Shown: positions 51,955 through 61,745, counted from the stretch's first letter. The stretch is 64,000 bases of DNA from Fimbriimonadaceae bacterium (GCA_019454145.1 CP075366.1:723564-787563), one strand, 5' to 3'. Notes: generated by a model from the sequence alone, not told the origin. Numbers and translations: made by a program.

Positions 51955-53388
51955 ATGAAGCTCACTCGCCGAGAAGCATTTGCTCTCGCGGCTGGGGTCG
52001 CGACCGCCTCCAGCCTGACCGGATGTAATCCGCTAGCGAACCGAGTCTATGCTTTGACTTCCGAGCCGATTACACCACCAACGGCAGACGACGACCTTCA
52101 CGTCGCTGTTCTGAATCGGTTCGGCTTCGGGCCATCAACTCATTCACTTGCCGTTATCCGAGATCAAGGTGTAGATGAATGGTTCAATAACCAACTGAAT
52201 CCTGATGAATCGGAGCCAGATCACTTAAAGTTCAGGTTAGAACGGCTTGAGATTAACCACCTCGGTCCTTGGGATCTGCGTGACTGGCCGATGGAAGCAA
52301 TCATCGCCCAGCTTCAGCAAGCAACAATCCTGAAAGCGGTTTACAGCGATTGGCAACTCCGAGAGCGAATGGCTGACTTCTGGTCGAACCACTTTAATAT
52401 CTTTAGCAAAAAGGGTTTGGCGGCATACCGGCGTCCGCATGATGATCGCGAGGTCATCCGAAAACATGCGCTCGGAAAGTTTCCTGAAATGCTGATGGCA
52501 TCGGCAAAATCAACCGCAATGCTGATATATCTTGATCAGCAGAACTCCAATGCCGCCCATCCCAACGAAAACTATGCGCGGGAATTGCTTGAACTACATT
52601 CGCTGGGAGTAGACGGTGGCTACACCCAAGCTGATGTGATGGAGGTTGCACGTTGCTTTACTGGCTGGTCCGAAGAACGAGGATTTCTCAAGAAAAAAGG
52701 AGCATTCCTTTTCCGGGCCGATCTCCACGACTCCAAAGAAAAGAAAGTGCTCGGCGAAGTCATTCCTGCAGGCGGCGGGGTTGAAGACGGCGAGCGAGTG
52801 GTTAGCAAGGTAGCGCGGCATCCAAGTACGGCTAAACACATCAGCCGAAAACTGTGTACATATTTTCTTGGCAACCCAACCGAGGAAATTCAAAAGAGAG
52901 TGGCATCCGAATTCCTTGCAACTGAAGGCGATATTCCGAGCATGATGAAAATCATATTCGAGGAATTCAAAGCTACGCGAACGAAAGTTGTGAAGCGACC
53001 GCTGGACTTTCTTGTTTCTTCACTCAGGGCGTTAGATGCGGCGACCGATGCAGGTGATCCAATCAGAAAATCGTTAGAAGCGATGGGTCAGCCTCTGAAT
53101 TTATGGCCCATGCCCGATGGCTTCCCAGTAGACATAGCCGCGTGGACAAGCTCGTTGTTGGCTCGTTGGAATTTTGCAAGCCAGGTTGCTTCTAATGGAC
53201 TAAAAGGAACAAGTATTGATGCTAATAAGCTGACTGGCGAGTTATCGAGTGACAAAGGCTTACAAGCTATTTTCCGAATTCCGAACACCGCGCCGACCAT
53301 TCAATCACTCGCATCTGCAACTCCAAAACGTGAGTTGACCGACCAAATCGCGCTTGCGATTGCAAGTCCGGAGTTCCAATGGCGTTAA
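51955..53388 (+). CDS. DUF1800 family exported protein
   Basis: This 477-residue protein starts with a twin-arginine-like signal (M-K-L-T-R-R-E-A-F) that overlaps a lipobox L-T-G-C at about residue 24, so it may be a TAT lipoprotein. The DUF1800 core is clear: H-V-A-V-L-N-R-F-G-F-G, then FWSNHFNIFSKKG and H-P-N-E-N-Y-A-R-E-L-L-E-L-H-S-L-G. DUF1800 genes travel with DUF1501 genes across many phyla; the biochemical role is not known to me. Confidence 0.92.
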   Translation: MKLTRREAFALAAGVATASSLTGCNPLANRVYALTSEPITPPTADDDLHVAVLNRFGFGPSTHSLAVIRDQGVDEWFNNQLNPDESEPDHLKFRLERLEINHLGPWDLRDWPMEAIIAQLQQATILKAVYSDWQLRERMADFWSNHFNIFSKKGLAAYRRPHDDREVIRKHALGKFPEMLMASAKSTAMLIYLDQQNSNAAHPNENYARELLELHSLGVDGGYTQADVMEVARCFTGWSEERGFLKKKGAFLFRADLHDSKEKKVLGEVIPAGGGVEDGERVVSKVARHPSTAKHISRKLCTYFLGNPTEEIQKRVASEFLATEGDIPSMMKIIFEEFKATRTKVVKRPLDFLVSSLRALDAATDAGDPIRKSLEAMGQPLNLWPMPDGFPVDIAAWTSSLLARWNFASQVASNGLKGTSIDANKLTGELSSDKGLQAIFRIPNTAPTIQSLASATPKRELTDQIALAIASPEFQWR

Positions 53389-54692
53389 AAGATAGTTGGA
53401 CTTATTGCGACGGTGATGGTCGTCTTGACCAGCCGAAACGCCAAACCATAAACCGGCGACAGCTTTTTGCCGGAGCGGCAAGTTTGGTAGCAGGTGGAGT
53501 CTGGTGGGCAGGAGCGAAATCGGCACTTGCCCAAGCCACCCTTCGATCTGATCGCCGAAACGGAAACGTATTTATCTCGGTCTTCCTGCGCGGCGGAGCG
53601 GATGCACTCAATGTCGTCACCCCTTATGGCGAAGACAGCTACTACAAATTCCGGCCCTCGCTAGCAATCGCAAATCCAAAAGCGGGAAAAGCCGAACCAG
53701 AAAAGCTTGCCTACCTTGATGGATTCTTCGGGCTCAACCCGGCGATGCTCTCGCTACTTCCTGATTTCCGAGAAGGTAGAATGGCGGTAATCCACGCAGT
53801 TGGATCATACGATTCCACACATTCGCATTTTCAGGCGATGTCAACAATGGAGCTCGGTTTGAAAAATGAAACTGGTCGAGTTTCTGGTGGTTGGCTTGCT
53901 CGGCATTTGAATGCCAGTGGCTCCAAAGGCACACCACTACGAGCGGTTGCGTTCAGTGGCACGATGCCCGATAGTTTGAGCGGAACAACTGGCGCGCTTG
54001 CGATTTCAGAACTCGCAGATTACAGATTGCAACGCGAAGATGCTGATTGGATGAGTGATCTGCGAGCACTCTACGCTCGCGGCAACGATGAAATGGTGAC
54101 TGCGGGTCGAGAGACACTTGCAGTACTCGCCATGCTCAACGAGTTTGATCCGAGAGTCTACAAACCAGAGCCAAACGCACAATATCCTGATTCCCAGCTA
54201 GGCAAAGCGTTCCGAGAAGCGGCATTCTTGATCAAACAAGATGTCGGGCTTGAGGTCTGCTGTTTGGATAGCACTGGCTGGGATAGCCACGTTACACAGG
54301 GATCAACCAGCGGGTGGCTTACCGAGCTTCTTGCCGATCTTGCCAACAGTATTGCGGCATTTCAAACTGACTTAGGAAGTGAAATGAACCGCGTCACGAT
54401 TTGCGTGCAATCTGAATTCGGTCGGCGTGTCGCAGAAAACTCTGGTCTTGGCACTGACCATGGGGCGGGCGGGTGCATGCTCGTTCTTGGTGGCGGGGTC
54501 AACGGCGGCAAGATTTATGCAGATTGGCCCGGACTGATTGCGAACAAACTCTCTGGCCCAGGAGATTTGCCCGTTACTACTGATTACCGCGACGTTCTTG
54601 CAGAAATCGCACTCAAGCGGCTCGGCACACCTTCAGTCAACGAAATCTTTCCCGGGCTTAACCACTCATCGCTGGGCTTAATTCAAGCTTAA
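53379..54692 (+). CDS. DUF1501 family exported protein
   Basis: This 437-residue protein has a TAT signal (N-R-R-Q-L-F-A-G-A-A near 26). The DUF1501 core, a member of the alkaline phosphatase/sulfatase-like clan, is marked by F-L-R-G-G-A-D-A-L-N, then HAVGSYDSTHSHFQAM and the metal-ligand-like HGAGGCMLVLGGGV near 365. It overlaps the DUF1800 gene by 10 bases, as usual for this pair. Substrate unknown. Its end overlaps the asd gene tail by 35 bases. Confidence 0.92.
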   Translation: MALKDSWTYCDGDGRLDQPKRQTINRRQLFAGAASLVAGGVWWAGAKSALAQATLRSDRRNGNVFISVFLRGGADALNVVTPYGEDSYYKFRPSLAIANPKAGKAEPEKLAYLDGFFGLNPAMLSLLPDFREGRMAVIHAVGSYDSTHSHFQAMSTMELGLKNETGRVSGGWLARHLNASGSKGTPLRAVAFSGTMPDSLSGTTGALAISELADYRLQREDADWMSDLRALYARGNDEMVTAGRETLAVLAMLNEFDPRVYKPEPNAQYPDSQLGKAFREAAFLIKQDVGLEVCCLDSTGWDSHVTQGSTSGWLTELLADLANSIAAFQTDLGSEMNRVTICVQSEFGRRVAENSGLGTDHGAGGCMLVLGGGVNGGKIYADWPGLIANKLSGPGDLPVTTDYRDVLAEIALKRLGTPSVNEIFPGLNHSSLGLIQA

Positions 54693-55698
54693 TACCGAAT
54701 ACCGCCTCTGCAATTTGAACCGCGTTGAGTGCGGCTCCTTTCAGAAGTTGGTCACCACTGCAAAAAAGCGAAATTGCGGATGGATTTGAAATATCTTGCC
54801 GAATCCGACCAACCAGCACATCATCCTGGCCGCTTGCATCAATTGGCATCGGAAAATAGTTCGCTTCGCGATCATCTACGACCTTAACACCCGGAAATTC
54901 TGATAATGCTTGCTGTACTTCAGCGACCGAGGGTGCATTGCCCTCGAACTCAACAGTAATTGATTCGCTGTGAGCACGCATCACAGGAACCCGGATGCAA
55001 GTTGGGTTCACTAAAATATCAGGATCATCTAAAATCTTTTTAGTTTCCTGAATAACTTTTGATTCCTCGCCATTGTAGCCGTCCTCGCCGATCGGAGTAT
55101 TGTGGCTAAACAAGTTAAAAGCATAAGGGTGCGGTAGAACTTTGTGCTGATATTCCTGACCAGAAACAGCGGCTTTTGTACTCAATTCAAGCTCATTCAT
55201 TGCGTCTCTGCCTGCCCCACTTGCGCTTTGGTATGTGCTGACGATAATCCGTTTTATCTTGCCAAACTTTCTTAGTGGAGCTACCACCATAAGCATAATA
55301 ATTGTGCAACAATTAGGGTTTGCAACTAATCTTGTCCCAGAGGTCACGGCACTTAGATTAATTTCTGGTATAATTAAAGGAACGGTGCGATCCATACGAA
55401 AAGCACTTGAATTGTCAACTACAAAGGCACCTGTTTCGATAAAATTCGGACTCCATTCTTTTGCAATACTCGAATCTGCCGCAAAAAGAGCAATATCGAC
55501 TGCCTCGTAGTTAGCCATTTCAAGAGCTTTTACAGTAATACTTGAGTTCTTGAACTTAATTTCTGAACCCGCTGACCTTGAGCTGCCATAAAGGAGGAGG
55601 TGCTTGAGTTGCCATCCGCGTCGTTCTATAAGTTCAACGATCTCGGTTCCTACCGCTCCGGTTGCGCCAATCACGGCTACGCTCAATTCCTTTTGCAT
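54658..55698 (-). CDS. asd: aspartate-semialdehyde dehydrogenase
   Basis: This 346-residue enzyme reduces aspartyl phosphate to the semialdehyde for lysine, threonine, methionine and diaminopimelate. N-terminal NADP motif V-A-V-I-G-A-T-G-A-V-G-T-E near 8-20, catalytic Cys130 in N-P-N-C, the STYQSASGAGRDAM loop near 165 and the catalytic histidine in PVMRAHSESITVEF. The length is standard. Its end overlaps the DUF1501 gene by 35 bases, tail to tail. Confidence 0.96.
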   Translation of the reverse strand: MQKELSVAVIGATGAVGTEIVELIERRGWQLKHLLLYGSSRSAGSEIKFKNSSITVKALEMANYEAVDIALFAADSSIAKEWSPNFIETGAFVVDNSSAFRMDRTVPLIIPEINLSAVTSGTRLVANPNCCTIIMLMVVAPLRKFGKIKRIIVSTYQSASGAGRDAMNELELSTKAAVSGQEYQHKVLPHPYAFNLFSHNTPIGEDGYNGEESKVIQETKKILDDPDILVNPTCIRVPVMRAHSESITVEFEGNAPSVAEVQQALSEFPGVKVVDDREANYFPMPIDASGQDDVLVGRIRQDISNPSAISLFCSGDQLLKGAALNAVQIAEAVFGIKLELSPAMSG

Positions 55699-55820
55699 GC
55701 CGTTATTGTGAGTTGAACCGTAGCCTATACCGGGGACTTCTGATCACCAGATGGAATCTAAATTCGGCAAGTTTTATTACTAGACCCCTTAGAAAGCCAT
55801 TGCGTTAGAAATTAATTCCC

Positions 55821-55826
55821 TATAAT
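55821..55826 (+). promoter_or_regulatory. -10 box overlapping the araC-type start
   Basis: TATAAT covers the first bases of the ATG at 55825. If it is a -10 box, transcription starts downstream of that ATG, which favours the TTG at 55858, whose AGAGGGGC ribosome site stands 6 bases upstream. The -35 region is weak. Confidence 0.4.
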
Positions 55827-56697
55827 GAAATCAGATCAACACAAAGAGGGGCAACAATTGGTCGAATTGAAAGAAGTCAGCAGCAGATCTACTTCACCAG
55901 ATCTTCCCACCATCAATCAGATGGTTGGTCAGCCTACGACTCCGACTTACGTAAATTCCCTTCAAGTTCAAAAAGGCCATCAAATTTTTCATTCGATACA
56001 AGGATGTGCCTTTGTATTCAGCGGTAAAGAAAAACCGATCCTTGTGGGGCCCCAGTCAACTTTATTTGTTCCTTCTGGCTCAGACACGCAAATTGCTTTT
56101 GGGCGCGGAGAACAGAAGTGGATTATCGGCCATTGGGAAAAAACGGCTCTGGTGATCGCCCATACAATTGTAAATCCTAATCTCACAGCTCCCCAAGCTG
56201 CTTGGCATCCACCGCAAGAGTGCCGGATATTCCGCGCATTTACAAACTCGTTATTGGGAATGTTAGAATCGGGCGAACTTGACCCGAGGCTTACTTCGGC
56301 TTGGCTCAACCTCGCAACATTTGGGCTGAACCAAGGACGCGAAACATTTGCTTTCTGCAACATTCCCGATGGCGTCACTAAACCGATCAATGAGCTTCTT
56401 CTATCCATAAAAGCAGAACCCCAAAGAGGTTGGAGCCTGACGGAAGCGGCAAGACTTGCCGGATATTCTCCATTCCACTTGTCCCGGGTATTCCGAGCCG
56501 CTACCGAAATTGGATTCCCCGAATTTGTGGATCGTTGCCGCACGGAAATTGCCCTCAAACAGCTTTTGGAATCAAAACAGACGATCAATGAAATCGCCGA
56601 ACATTGCGGGTTTGGTTCATCGCAAGCCATGAGAACCGCCTGCCGCGAATACACAGGATTCTTACCCTCGGAACTTAGACAAGGCTCGGGCGAATAA
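55825..56697 (+). CDS. AraC family transcriptional regulator
   Basis: This protein of up to 290 residues (start ATG 55825, or TTG 55858) has an N-terminal cupin-like sensor domain (about 45-160) with no metal motif visible. A C-terminal AraC DNA-binding domain follows (about 205-285): the first helix-turn-helix SLTEAARLAGYSPFHLSRVF and the second INEIAEHCGFGSSQAMRTAC, ending Y-T-G-F-L-P-S-E-L-R. The ligand and targets are unknown. It stands alone between asd and trpB. Confidence 0.9.
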   Translation: MKSDQHKEGQQLVELKEVSSRSTSPDLPTINQMVGQPTTPTYVNSLQVQKGHQIFHSIQGCAFVFSGKEKPILVGPQSTLFVPSGSDTQIAFGRGEQKWIIGHWEKTALVIAHTIVNPNLTAPQAAWHPPQECRIFRAFTNSLLGMLESGELDPRLTSAWLNLATFGLNQGRETFAFCNIPDGVTKPINELLLSIKAEPQRGWSLTEAARLAGYSPFHLSRVFRAATEIGFPEFVDRCRTEIALKQLLESKQTINEIAEHCGFGSSQAMRTACREYTGFLPSELRQGSGE

Positions 56698-56701
56698 TCA
56701 C

Positions 56702-57886
56702 CTACAGTTCCAAGAGTTGAGATGCGCGCTCCATATCTTTGTCGCCTCGACCACTGAGGTTAACAAGAACCCTGGTTCCCGGAGTCCACAGTCCGCGTTG
56801 GAACAATCCAAACGCATGGGCGGATTCAAATGCAGGAATCAAGCCTTCGTTCTCGGCAAGCCATCGGAAAGCGTTAAGCGCCTCGTTATCTGTAACCGCT
56901 ACGTATTCCACGCGACCAGAATCTTTCAGGAATGAGTGCTCCGCTCCCACGCCTGGATAATCAAGTCCGGCCGAAACTGATTCCGTCGCCATGATCTGTC
57001 CATCTTCATCTTGCATCAAGTAGCTGTAAGAACCGTGCAGAACCCCTGGTCTGCCTGCACTAAGAGGAGCCGCGTGGCGGCCAGTTTCGACACCTAAGCC
57101 GCCCGCTTCAACTCCGTAGAGTTTCATTGCCGAATCACCGACAAAAGCGTGGAAGAATCCGATCGCATTTGATCCACCGCCAACGCAAGCGATTCCGACA
57201 TCAGGCAAGCATTTGTGACGCTCTAAGTACTGCTCTCGGGCTTCGATACCGATTACTGATTGAAACTCACGCACCATATAGGGATAGGGGTGCGGGCCGG
57301 CAGCAGTGCCGATCACGTAGTGGGTATCGCGGACATTGGTAACCCAATCCCGCATTGCTTCGTTCAAGGCATCTTTCAGTGTTTTCGTTCCGCTAGAAAC
57401 CGGAACAACTTTCGCCCCCAAAAGCTTCATTCTGAAAACGTTAAGTTTCTGGCGTTCGCAGTCTTCCTCACCCATATAGACCACGCACTCGATGTCGAGC
57501 ATCGCGCAAATCGTAGCGGTGGCAACTCCGTGCTGACCGGCTCCTGTTTCAGCGATGATCCGCTTTTTGCCCATTTGTTTGGCTAATAAACACTGACCGA
57601 GGGCGTTGTTGATTTTATGTGCGCCTGTGTGGTTTAGATCCTCACGCTTAATTGAAACTTGGTAACCAGTCAATTCCGAAAGTCTCGGAGCTTCGGTTAA
57701 CGGAGTTGGGCGCCCGACGTAATCATGCAAAAGACGGCGAAACTCAGCGAGAAAGGACTCGTCTTGCCAAGCCCGATTGAATTCCTGCTCTAGCTCATCA
57801 AGCGCAGGCACAAGGGTTTCTGGGACGTATCTTCCGCCGAATTCTCCAAACCGACCACTTGTTGCGTAATCCGCCATTCCCACCAT
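56702..57886 (-). CDS. trpB: tryptophan synthase beta subunit
   Basis: This 394-residue PLP enzyme joins indole and serine to make tryptophan. From M-A-D-Y, typical landmarks follow: [15 protein letters not shown], then the PLP lysine in H-T-G-A-H-K-I-N-N (near residue 91) and GGGSNAIG, the phosphate-binding loop. The start is ATG 57886 or 57877, six codons from the conserved core. No trpA, trpF or other trp gene is adjacent, so it is a dispersed trpB. It is the TrpB1 type by its N-terminus. Confidence 0.95.
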   Translation of the reverse strand: MVGMADYATSGRFGEFGGRYVPETLVPALDELEQEFNRAWQDESFLAEFRRLLHDYVGRPTPLTEAPRLSELTGYQVSIKREDLNHTGAHKINNALGQCLLAKQMGKKRIIAETGAGQHGVATATICAMLDIECVVYMGEEDCERQKLNVFRMKLLGAKVVPVSSGTKTLKDALNEAMRDWVTNVRDTHYVIGTAAGPHPYPYMVREFQSVIGIEAREQYLERHKCLPDVGIACVGGGSNAIGFFHAFVGDSAMKLYGVEAGGLGVETGRHAAPLSAGRPGVLHGSYSYLMQDEDGQIMATESVSAGLDYPGVGAEHSFLKDSGRVEYVAVTDNEALNAFRWLAENEGLIPAFESAHAFGLFQRGLWTPGTRVLVNLSGRGDKDMERASQLLEL

Positions 57887-57928
57887 TCTACGTGAACTGA
57901 AATTGGAATACAGCCATCCGGCACGATA

Positions 57929-57969
57929 CAAAAAAACTAGGGTTCAATCTCAAGTTAGAACCCTAGTTT
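57929..57969 (-). terminator. intrinsic terminator of the minor pilin operon
   Basis: On the minus strand a 12-base stem (57969-57958 with 57945-57934) has a 12-base loop and is followed by a run of T (57936-57930). It lies 21 bases after the stop of the small exported protein gene. Confidence 0.85.
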
Positions 57970-57989
57970 CACCTGTGGACGATTCGTGC

Positions 57990-58445
57990 CTACACGGGGC
58001 TGTTCGGAATGACCTTACCGAGGTAGCTCCTGATTCCATAAGCAGAAGCAAGTCCAACGATAATAAGGAATCCAACCAGCATCAGATTAAATCCCGGTTT
58101 TGGTTTCGGAGCCTGTGCATCTTTATGAGCCAATTTGAGGCTTTCTAAAGCTGGATCGCTGTTTATGGCACTCTTTGATCCATTAGCTTCGCCTGCGGCA
58201 CCGGCTAAGACTCCAGCGGCATTCGGATCGTTCTGATAATCCGTTGGATTGCTCGACGGTGCAGGTTCCGATTCTCCACCCGAGCTATTGATTACTCCAC
58301 TTCCCTGCAAACGTGAAAGTTCTTGCTGACTCAGTTCGCCATGGAAATTCTTCCCGTCTGGTTTGCCCTCAATTGGAGCAAAGCATTGACCTGCCGCAAA
58401 TACTGCAAGCATGATCGTAACTATTCGTTTTGCGATGTTCTTCAT
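57990..58445 (-). CDS. exported protein with C-terminal membrane anchor, pilin operon
   Basis: This 151-residue protein has a signal peptide ending Q-C-F-A (about 23), a disordered Ser/Gly/Asn-rich middle and one C-terminal helix (about 119-140, MLVGFLIIVGLASAYGI) with a short basic end. Its ATG 58445 abuts the PilX-like stop. No family is recognised. It is the last gene of the pilin operon, so it may assist assembly or anchoring. Confidence 0.65.
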   Translation of the reverse strand: MKNIAKRIVTIMLAVFAAGQCFAPIEGKPDGKNFHGELSQQELSRLQGSGVINSSGGESEPAPSSNPTDYQNDPNAAGVLAGAAGEANGSKSAINSDPALESLKLAHKDAQAPKPKPGFNLMLVGFLIIVGLASAYGIRSYLGKVIPNSPV

Positions 58446-60437
58446 TTAGTCCACTCTGAATCCTTTGTCTTGCCAGGTACTGCGCAAAATGGTTGGGCTA
58501 CGCGGGAGATCAAGATCGATCAACGGTTGCTTGGTAACTTCACGCTCACGAATGCGGTTGTCGTAATTCATACGGATAGGCAAACTCCAAGTAACAATCG
58601 CTTCGTCCCGACTGATAATTGTTCCGTTGAGGGTCATGCCACCACCGGCTGTGCCAACGTTTCCACCACCGACGAAGTTGGTGTAAAGAACCGCATCAAT
58701 TTGGTTTACGCCGCCAGCGGCAGCCGCTTTGTAGGCAGCCTTCGTTGCATTGTCAAACTCAAGGAGCGACTGGTACTTCTTAATTCCCCAGCTATCAACT
58801 TCGTTTGCGTTGTATGCAGGAATCAAGTTGCCGTTGTCATCGTAACGTCCCTTGGTAAACGGAGGGGTCATGTACTGAAGCGGATTGGTGCCAAACGTCG
58901 TAGTATCGCCCATGATGATTGACTGGCTTGCAGCTAATCCTACGAAGTCTGCCTTTTCGGCGGCGGCTTCAATCGAGTTCATGTTTGAGCCAGTGAAGTT
59001 CGGGGGATTTTTGTACTTGAATGATCCGATAACATGGATATTTCGTTTGGAATACATCGTGCCTTGGCCTTGAATCGTTCCAGAAACAGCTACGTCGCCG
59101 TTAAAGGCAACCGGGCCGTGGATACGAATCGGCTTGGCATCAGTTCCAATAAGGAGCGCACTGCCATTGACAACGCCGTTGGAACTCACGCGCTTGTACG
59201 CGCCGTTGCCGTTATTCAAGGAAGCATCCCAAACGTCAACATAAGCACCCTTATAGTTCACGTTTGGCTGACCGGATATAAACTCAGCTTGCGAGCCAGC
59301 GTTTCCGGAGTAATTCGGATTCGCTGTTCCATCGGAGTAAGTCGCCTTATCGTCAGTGTAGGCTTTGCTTTTTGCAAAACGTTTACCGCCGGAATCCGCC
59401 ACGTCGGTGACGTTGCCAAAATCACGAAGATCAGGCATGATGATTTCTTCCGTTGGTCGAGAATCGAGCATTGTTTCGGTAGAAGCTCCGCCCGTATTGA
59501 CCCATCCTCTTGAGCCTTTTGAATCCTCAATTGCCGCCCCAAAAATTCGGTTGTTCGCAAGCTGCGCTTCACTGAAGAAGACCAAGTCTCGCCATTTTTC
59601 GAATTCAGCACTGCCAATAGCTCCGTGTCTTGCGGGATCGTACGGCTGGCGCATGCGAGTTCGGTGCGGAGTAGATGCGTTGTTGTAAAGTGACGCGTAG
59701 CTTGAGTCGGTCATCTTGAGCGGCGTGTGATTGACCAAGCCAGCGGCGGCTGGAGTGAGCTTCTCGTTCAAACTCGCAACAACCGATCCGTTGATCGTTC
59801 CTGAACCGTTCAGAAAGTCGAAGTCAGCGTTCGACCTCATATCGCCGTTTACAATCAAGTTGCTTGGGCTGAACCCGCTCATCCAACCGTAGTTGTTAAT
59901 GAAGTAGGTGTAGTCAAAAACGCGGCTTCGAGCTAATCGGAATTCTGCAATGACTTCAACGGTTTTACGTGGTTCGCCAGCATCGGCGATAGAATTATTG
60001 TTTTGATCAATCCAACCGATTGAACGGATTTTCACCATACGCGAGTAGGTATCGCCCGCTGGAGTCCAGTATGAAACTACTCCAGCCGCATAACGCCCAA
60101 CGGATGGCAATTGCCCAGATTGACTTCCCTTAGGTGTTGCCTCAGCCGCACCAACAAGCTGACTGTCCATATCTGTAAAGATTTGGCTTTGCTTGAATGG
60201 TCTCCAAAGCTGAAGCATAACCGCTTGAATCCCAGCATCGCAAAGGTTGGTGGTCTGCACCTCTTTGGTGTTATGGCTTGCTAACCTGATCGACATAGTT
60301 GCGCGATCAATGTAGCTGGTCGCAGCAATGGTGATGACCATCATCAATCCAAAGGTAACCAACAGGGCGACGCCCCGCTGCTTTGAGTGTCTGCGTTTGG
60401 GTTTCATAACTTTCACCGATTCTTGTTTTGCCCTCAC
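58446..60437 (-). CDS. PilX-like pilus assembly protein, long
   Basis: This 663-residue protein starts with a basic, Q-R-G-V-A-L-L-V-T-F-G-L-M-M-V-I-T-I type N-terminus, the PilX/PulK-like prepilin membrane helix. Start is GTG 60437 (GTGA overlap and GGAG site) or ATG 60407. The remainder is a large beta-rich exported domain with N-G-S-V/N-G-D-V/N-G-T-I strands, suggesting a beta-solenoid-like repeat in the C-terminal half (about 440-620). Classical PilX is only about 170 residues, so this looks like a pilin fused to an adhesin-like domain. It overlaps the PilW-like gene by 4 bases. Confidence 0.8.
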   Translation of the reverse strand: MRAKQESVKVMKPKRRHSKQRGVALLVTFGLMMVITIAATSYIDRATMSIRLASHNTKEVQTTNLCDAGIQAVMLQLWRPFKQSQIFTDMDSQLVGAAEATPKGSQSGQLPSVGRYAAGVVSYWTPAGDTYSRMVKIRSIGWIDQNNNSIADAGEPRKTVEVIAEFRLARSRVFDYTYFINNYGWMSGFSPSNLIVNGDMRSNADFDFLNGSGTINGSVVASLNEKLTPAAAGLVNHTPLKMTDSSYASLYNNASTPHRTRMRQPYDPARHGAIGSAEFEKWRDLVFFSEAQLANNRIFGAAIEDSKGSRGWVNTGGASTETMLDSRPTEEIIMPDLRDFGNVTDVADSGGKRFAKSKAYTDDKATYSDGTANPNYSGNAGSQAEFISGQPNVNYKGAYVDVWDASLNNGNGAYKRVSSNGVVNGSALLIGTDAKPIRIHGPVAFNGDVAVSGTIQGQGTMYSKRNIHVIGSFKYKNPPNFTGSNMNSIEAAAEKADFVGLAASQSIIMGDTTTFGTNPLQYMTPPFTKGRYDDNGNLIPAYNANEVDSWGIKKYQSLLEFDNATKAAYKAAAAGGVNQIDAVLYTNFVGGGNVGTAGGGMTLNGTIISRDEAIVTWSLPIRMNYDNRIREREVTKQPLIDLDLPRSPTILRSTWQDKGFRVD

Positions 60438-61069
60438 TTGATCAACTCCGGCACATTGCGTAAAACAACTCGTTCCCGTTTCCTCGTCCTCAGCGATTCG
60501 CCTGCACGTCCGCCCTTGGTTCCCGTGACAATCTGAACAATGACTTCATTGATCAGGCCCGTTGAACTGGCGGTAAAAATTCGATAACTCGGCGCAACTT
60601 CTGCACCTTGGCTCGTGTGGCGCATTTTTCTTTGCACGGTCGTTGTGCTGAGCATAAATGGATCAACCGTTAAGACATTCCTTGCGACTACGCGCTCAAC
60701 CCCGCCAGTTCCCCGCAAGATAAGGTTAGTGCCATTCAGATAAATGCGGCGGCTGACTCCATCCCAAACCACAGGAACTGCAAAGTTGCCATTGACATCT
60801 TTGTTTGGGTGACGGTACGTAATTCCTCTTCCGTCTGCGTCAATAGTTACCAACATTGCCTGACGAAGTTCGTCGGAAATGACCCGTACGGCTTGGCGAG
60901 TATCGTTCTCGCCATCCATCAAGTTTTCACCTCGTGCCCATGCGCCAGCACAAGCAATAAGCAAGCTCACCGCTGACGTCAAAACTATTGTGGATATCAT
61001 GGAACCCACAACAACTTCCGCAAGCGTGAAGCCACTTTTTCGAGATCGAATTCTTTTCTGCATAGTCAC
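60434..61069 (-). CDS. PilW/PulJ-like prepilin
   Basis: This 211-residue prepilin has the signature S-G-F-T-L-A-E-V-V-V-G-S-M-I-S, with cleavage expected after Gly13 and Glu at mature position 5. The rest is a globular beta-rich domain (for example R-R-I-Y-L-N-G-T-N-L). It is a minor pilin that helps prime the type IV pilus or a type II-like pseudopilus. It lies 5 bases after the PilV-like gene. Confidence 0.9.
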   Translation of the reverse strand: MTMQKRIRSRKSGFTLAEVVVGSMISTIVLTSAVSLLIACAGAWARGENLMDGENDTRQAVRVISDELRQAMLVTIDADGRGITYRHPNKDVNGNFAVPVVWDGVSRRIYLNGTNLILRGTGGVERVVARNVLTVDPFMLSTTTVQRKMRHTSQGAEVAPSYRIFTASSTGLINEVIVQIVTGTKGGRAGESLRTRKRERVVLRNVPELIK

Positions 61070-61074
61070 TTCCG

Positions 61075-61554
61075 TTATAAATTAGCGATTAATGTAGCGA
61101 GCCGAACGCTCTTCCAAACGCTCTTTTCTTGCCATGCAATGATCACGGTTACTCGCCGGAGATCGGCAGATACCTGTTCAGACTTGATATAGCCCCGACC
61201 ATTCGGCAATACAGCCGCTGGGCTATCAACATTGGCTGCGTCAACGGTCGTAAATTCGAGGGCAGTTTCACCTGCCGTACCAAAAGAAAATCCGCTGATA
61301 CTCACTGCTGTCGAGCTTTGAACCTTTCCATCATCAGCTAGCCGCTGAGCACTTGAGTTTGCGTAGCCGCCGCCTCGAATTGACTCGGAAGTTTTTTGAG
61401 CCAAGCTTGTAGCTGCGTTCAAATTGTCGGCTTTACCCCGGGTGAAGTTTGCAAATGGAACAGTAGCGGTAAAGATGAGCGCACACACAAGGGCCAGGAA
61501 GGCCGAAAACATGGCTTCCATTAATGTGTGACCTCTAACTTTATTACTTCGCAT
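61075..61554 (-). CDS. PilV-like prepilin
   Basis: This 159-residue protein starts at ATG 61554 (GTG 61566 possible). The N-terminal sequence R-G-H-T-L-M-E-A-M-F-S-A-F-L-A-L-V is a prepilin signature with Glu at mature position 5 and His in place of the usual Phe at position 1. It is the first gene of the minor pilin operon; the class (PilV) follows from size and position. Confidence 0.85.
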   Translation of the reverse strand: MRSNKVRGHTLMEAMFSAFLALVCALIFTATVPFANFTRGKADNLNAATSLAQKTSESIRGGGYANSSAQRLADDGKVQSSTAVSISGFSFGTAGETALEFTTVDAANVDSPAAVLPNGRGYIKSEQVSADLRRVTVIIAWQEKSVWKSVRLATLIANL

Positions 61555-61678
61555 GATTATCTTCACCGTGACGCACTTAGACCCTGGAGGGGTTTTTCCA
61601 TTAGCTTTGCCCCTCTTTCCCCGTAGGGTTACGAGTTTGTCCTTCTAATATTCTCGGTTGAATAATAAGGGAATCTGC

Positions 61679-61715
61679 ATAAAAATCGCCCTCTTGCACT
61701 ACGCAAGAGAGCGAT
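61679..61715 (-). terminator. strong intrinsic terminator after the major pilin gene
   Basis: A 13-base-pair stem (61715-61703 with 61697-61685, one G-T wobble) has a 5-base loop and a T-run (61685-61681). It separates the pilin transcript from the minor pilin operon downstream. Confidence 0.9.
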
Positions 61716-61745
61716 TCTCCGAAAGATTTGGCTGGAGCTTTTGGC

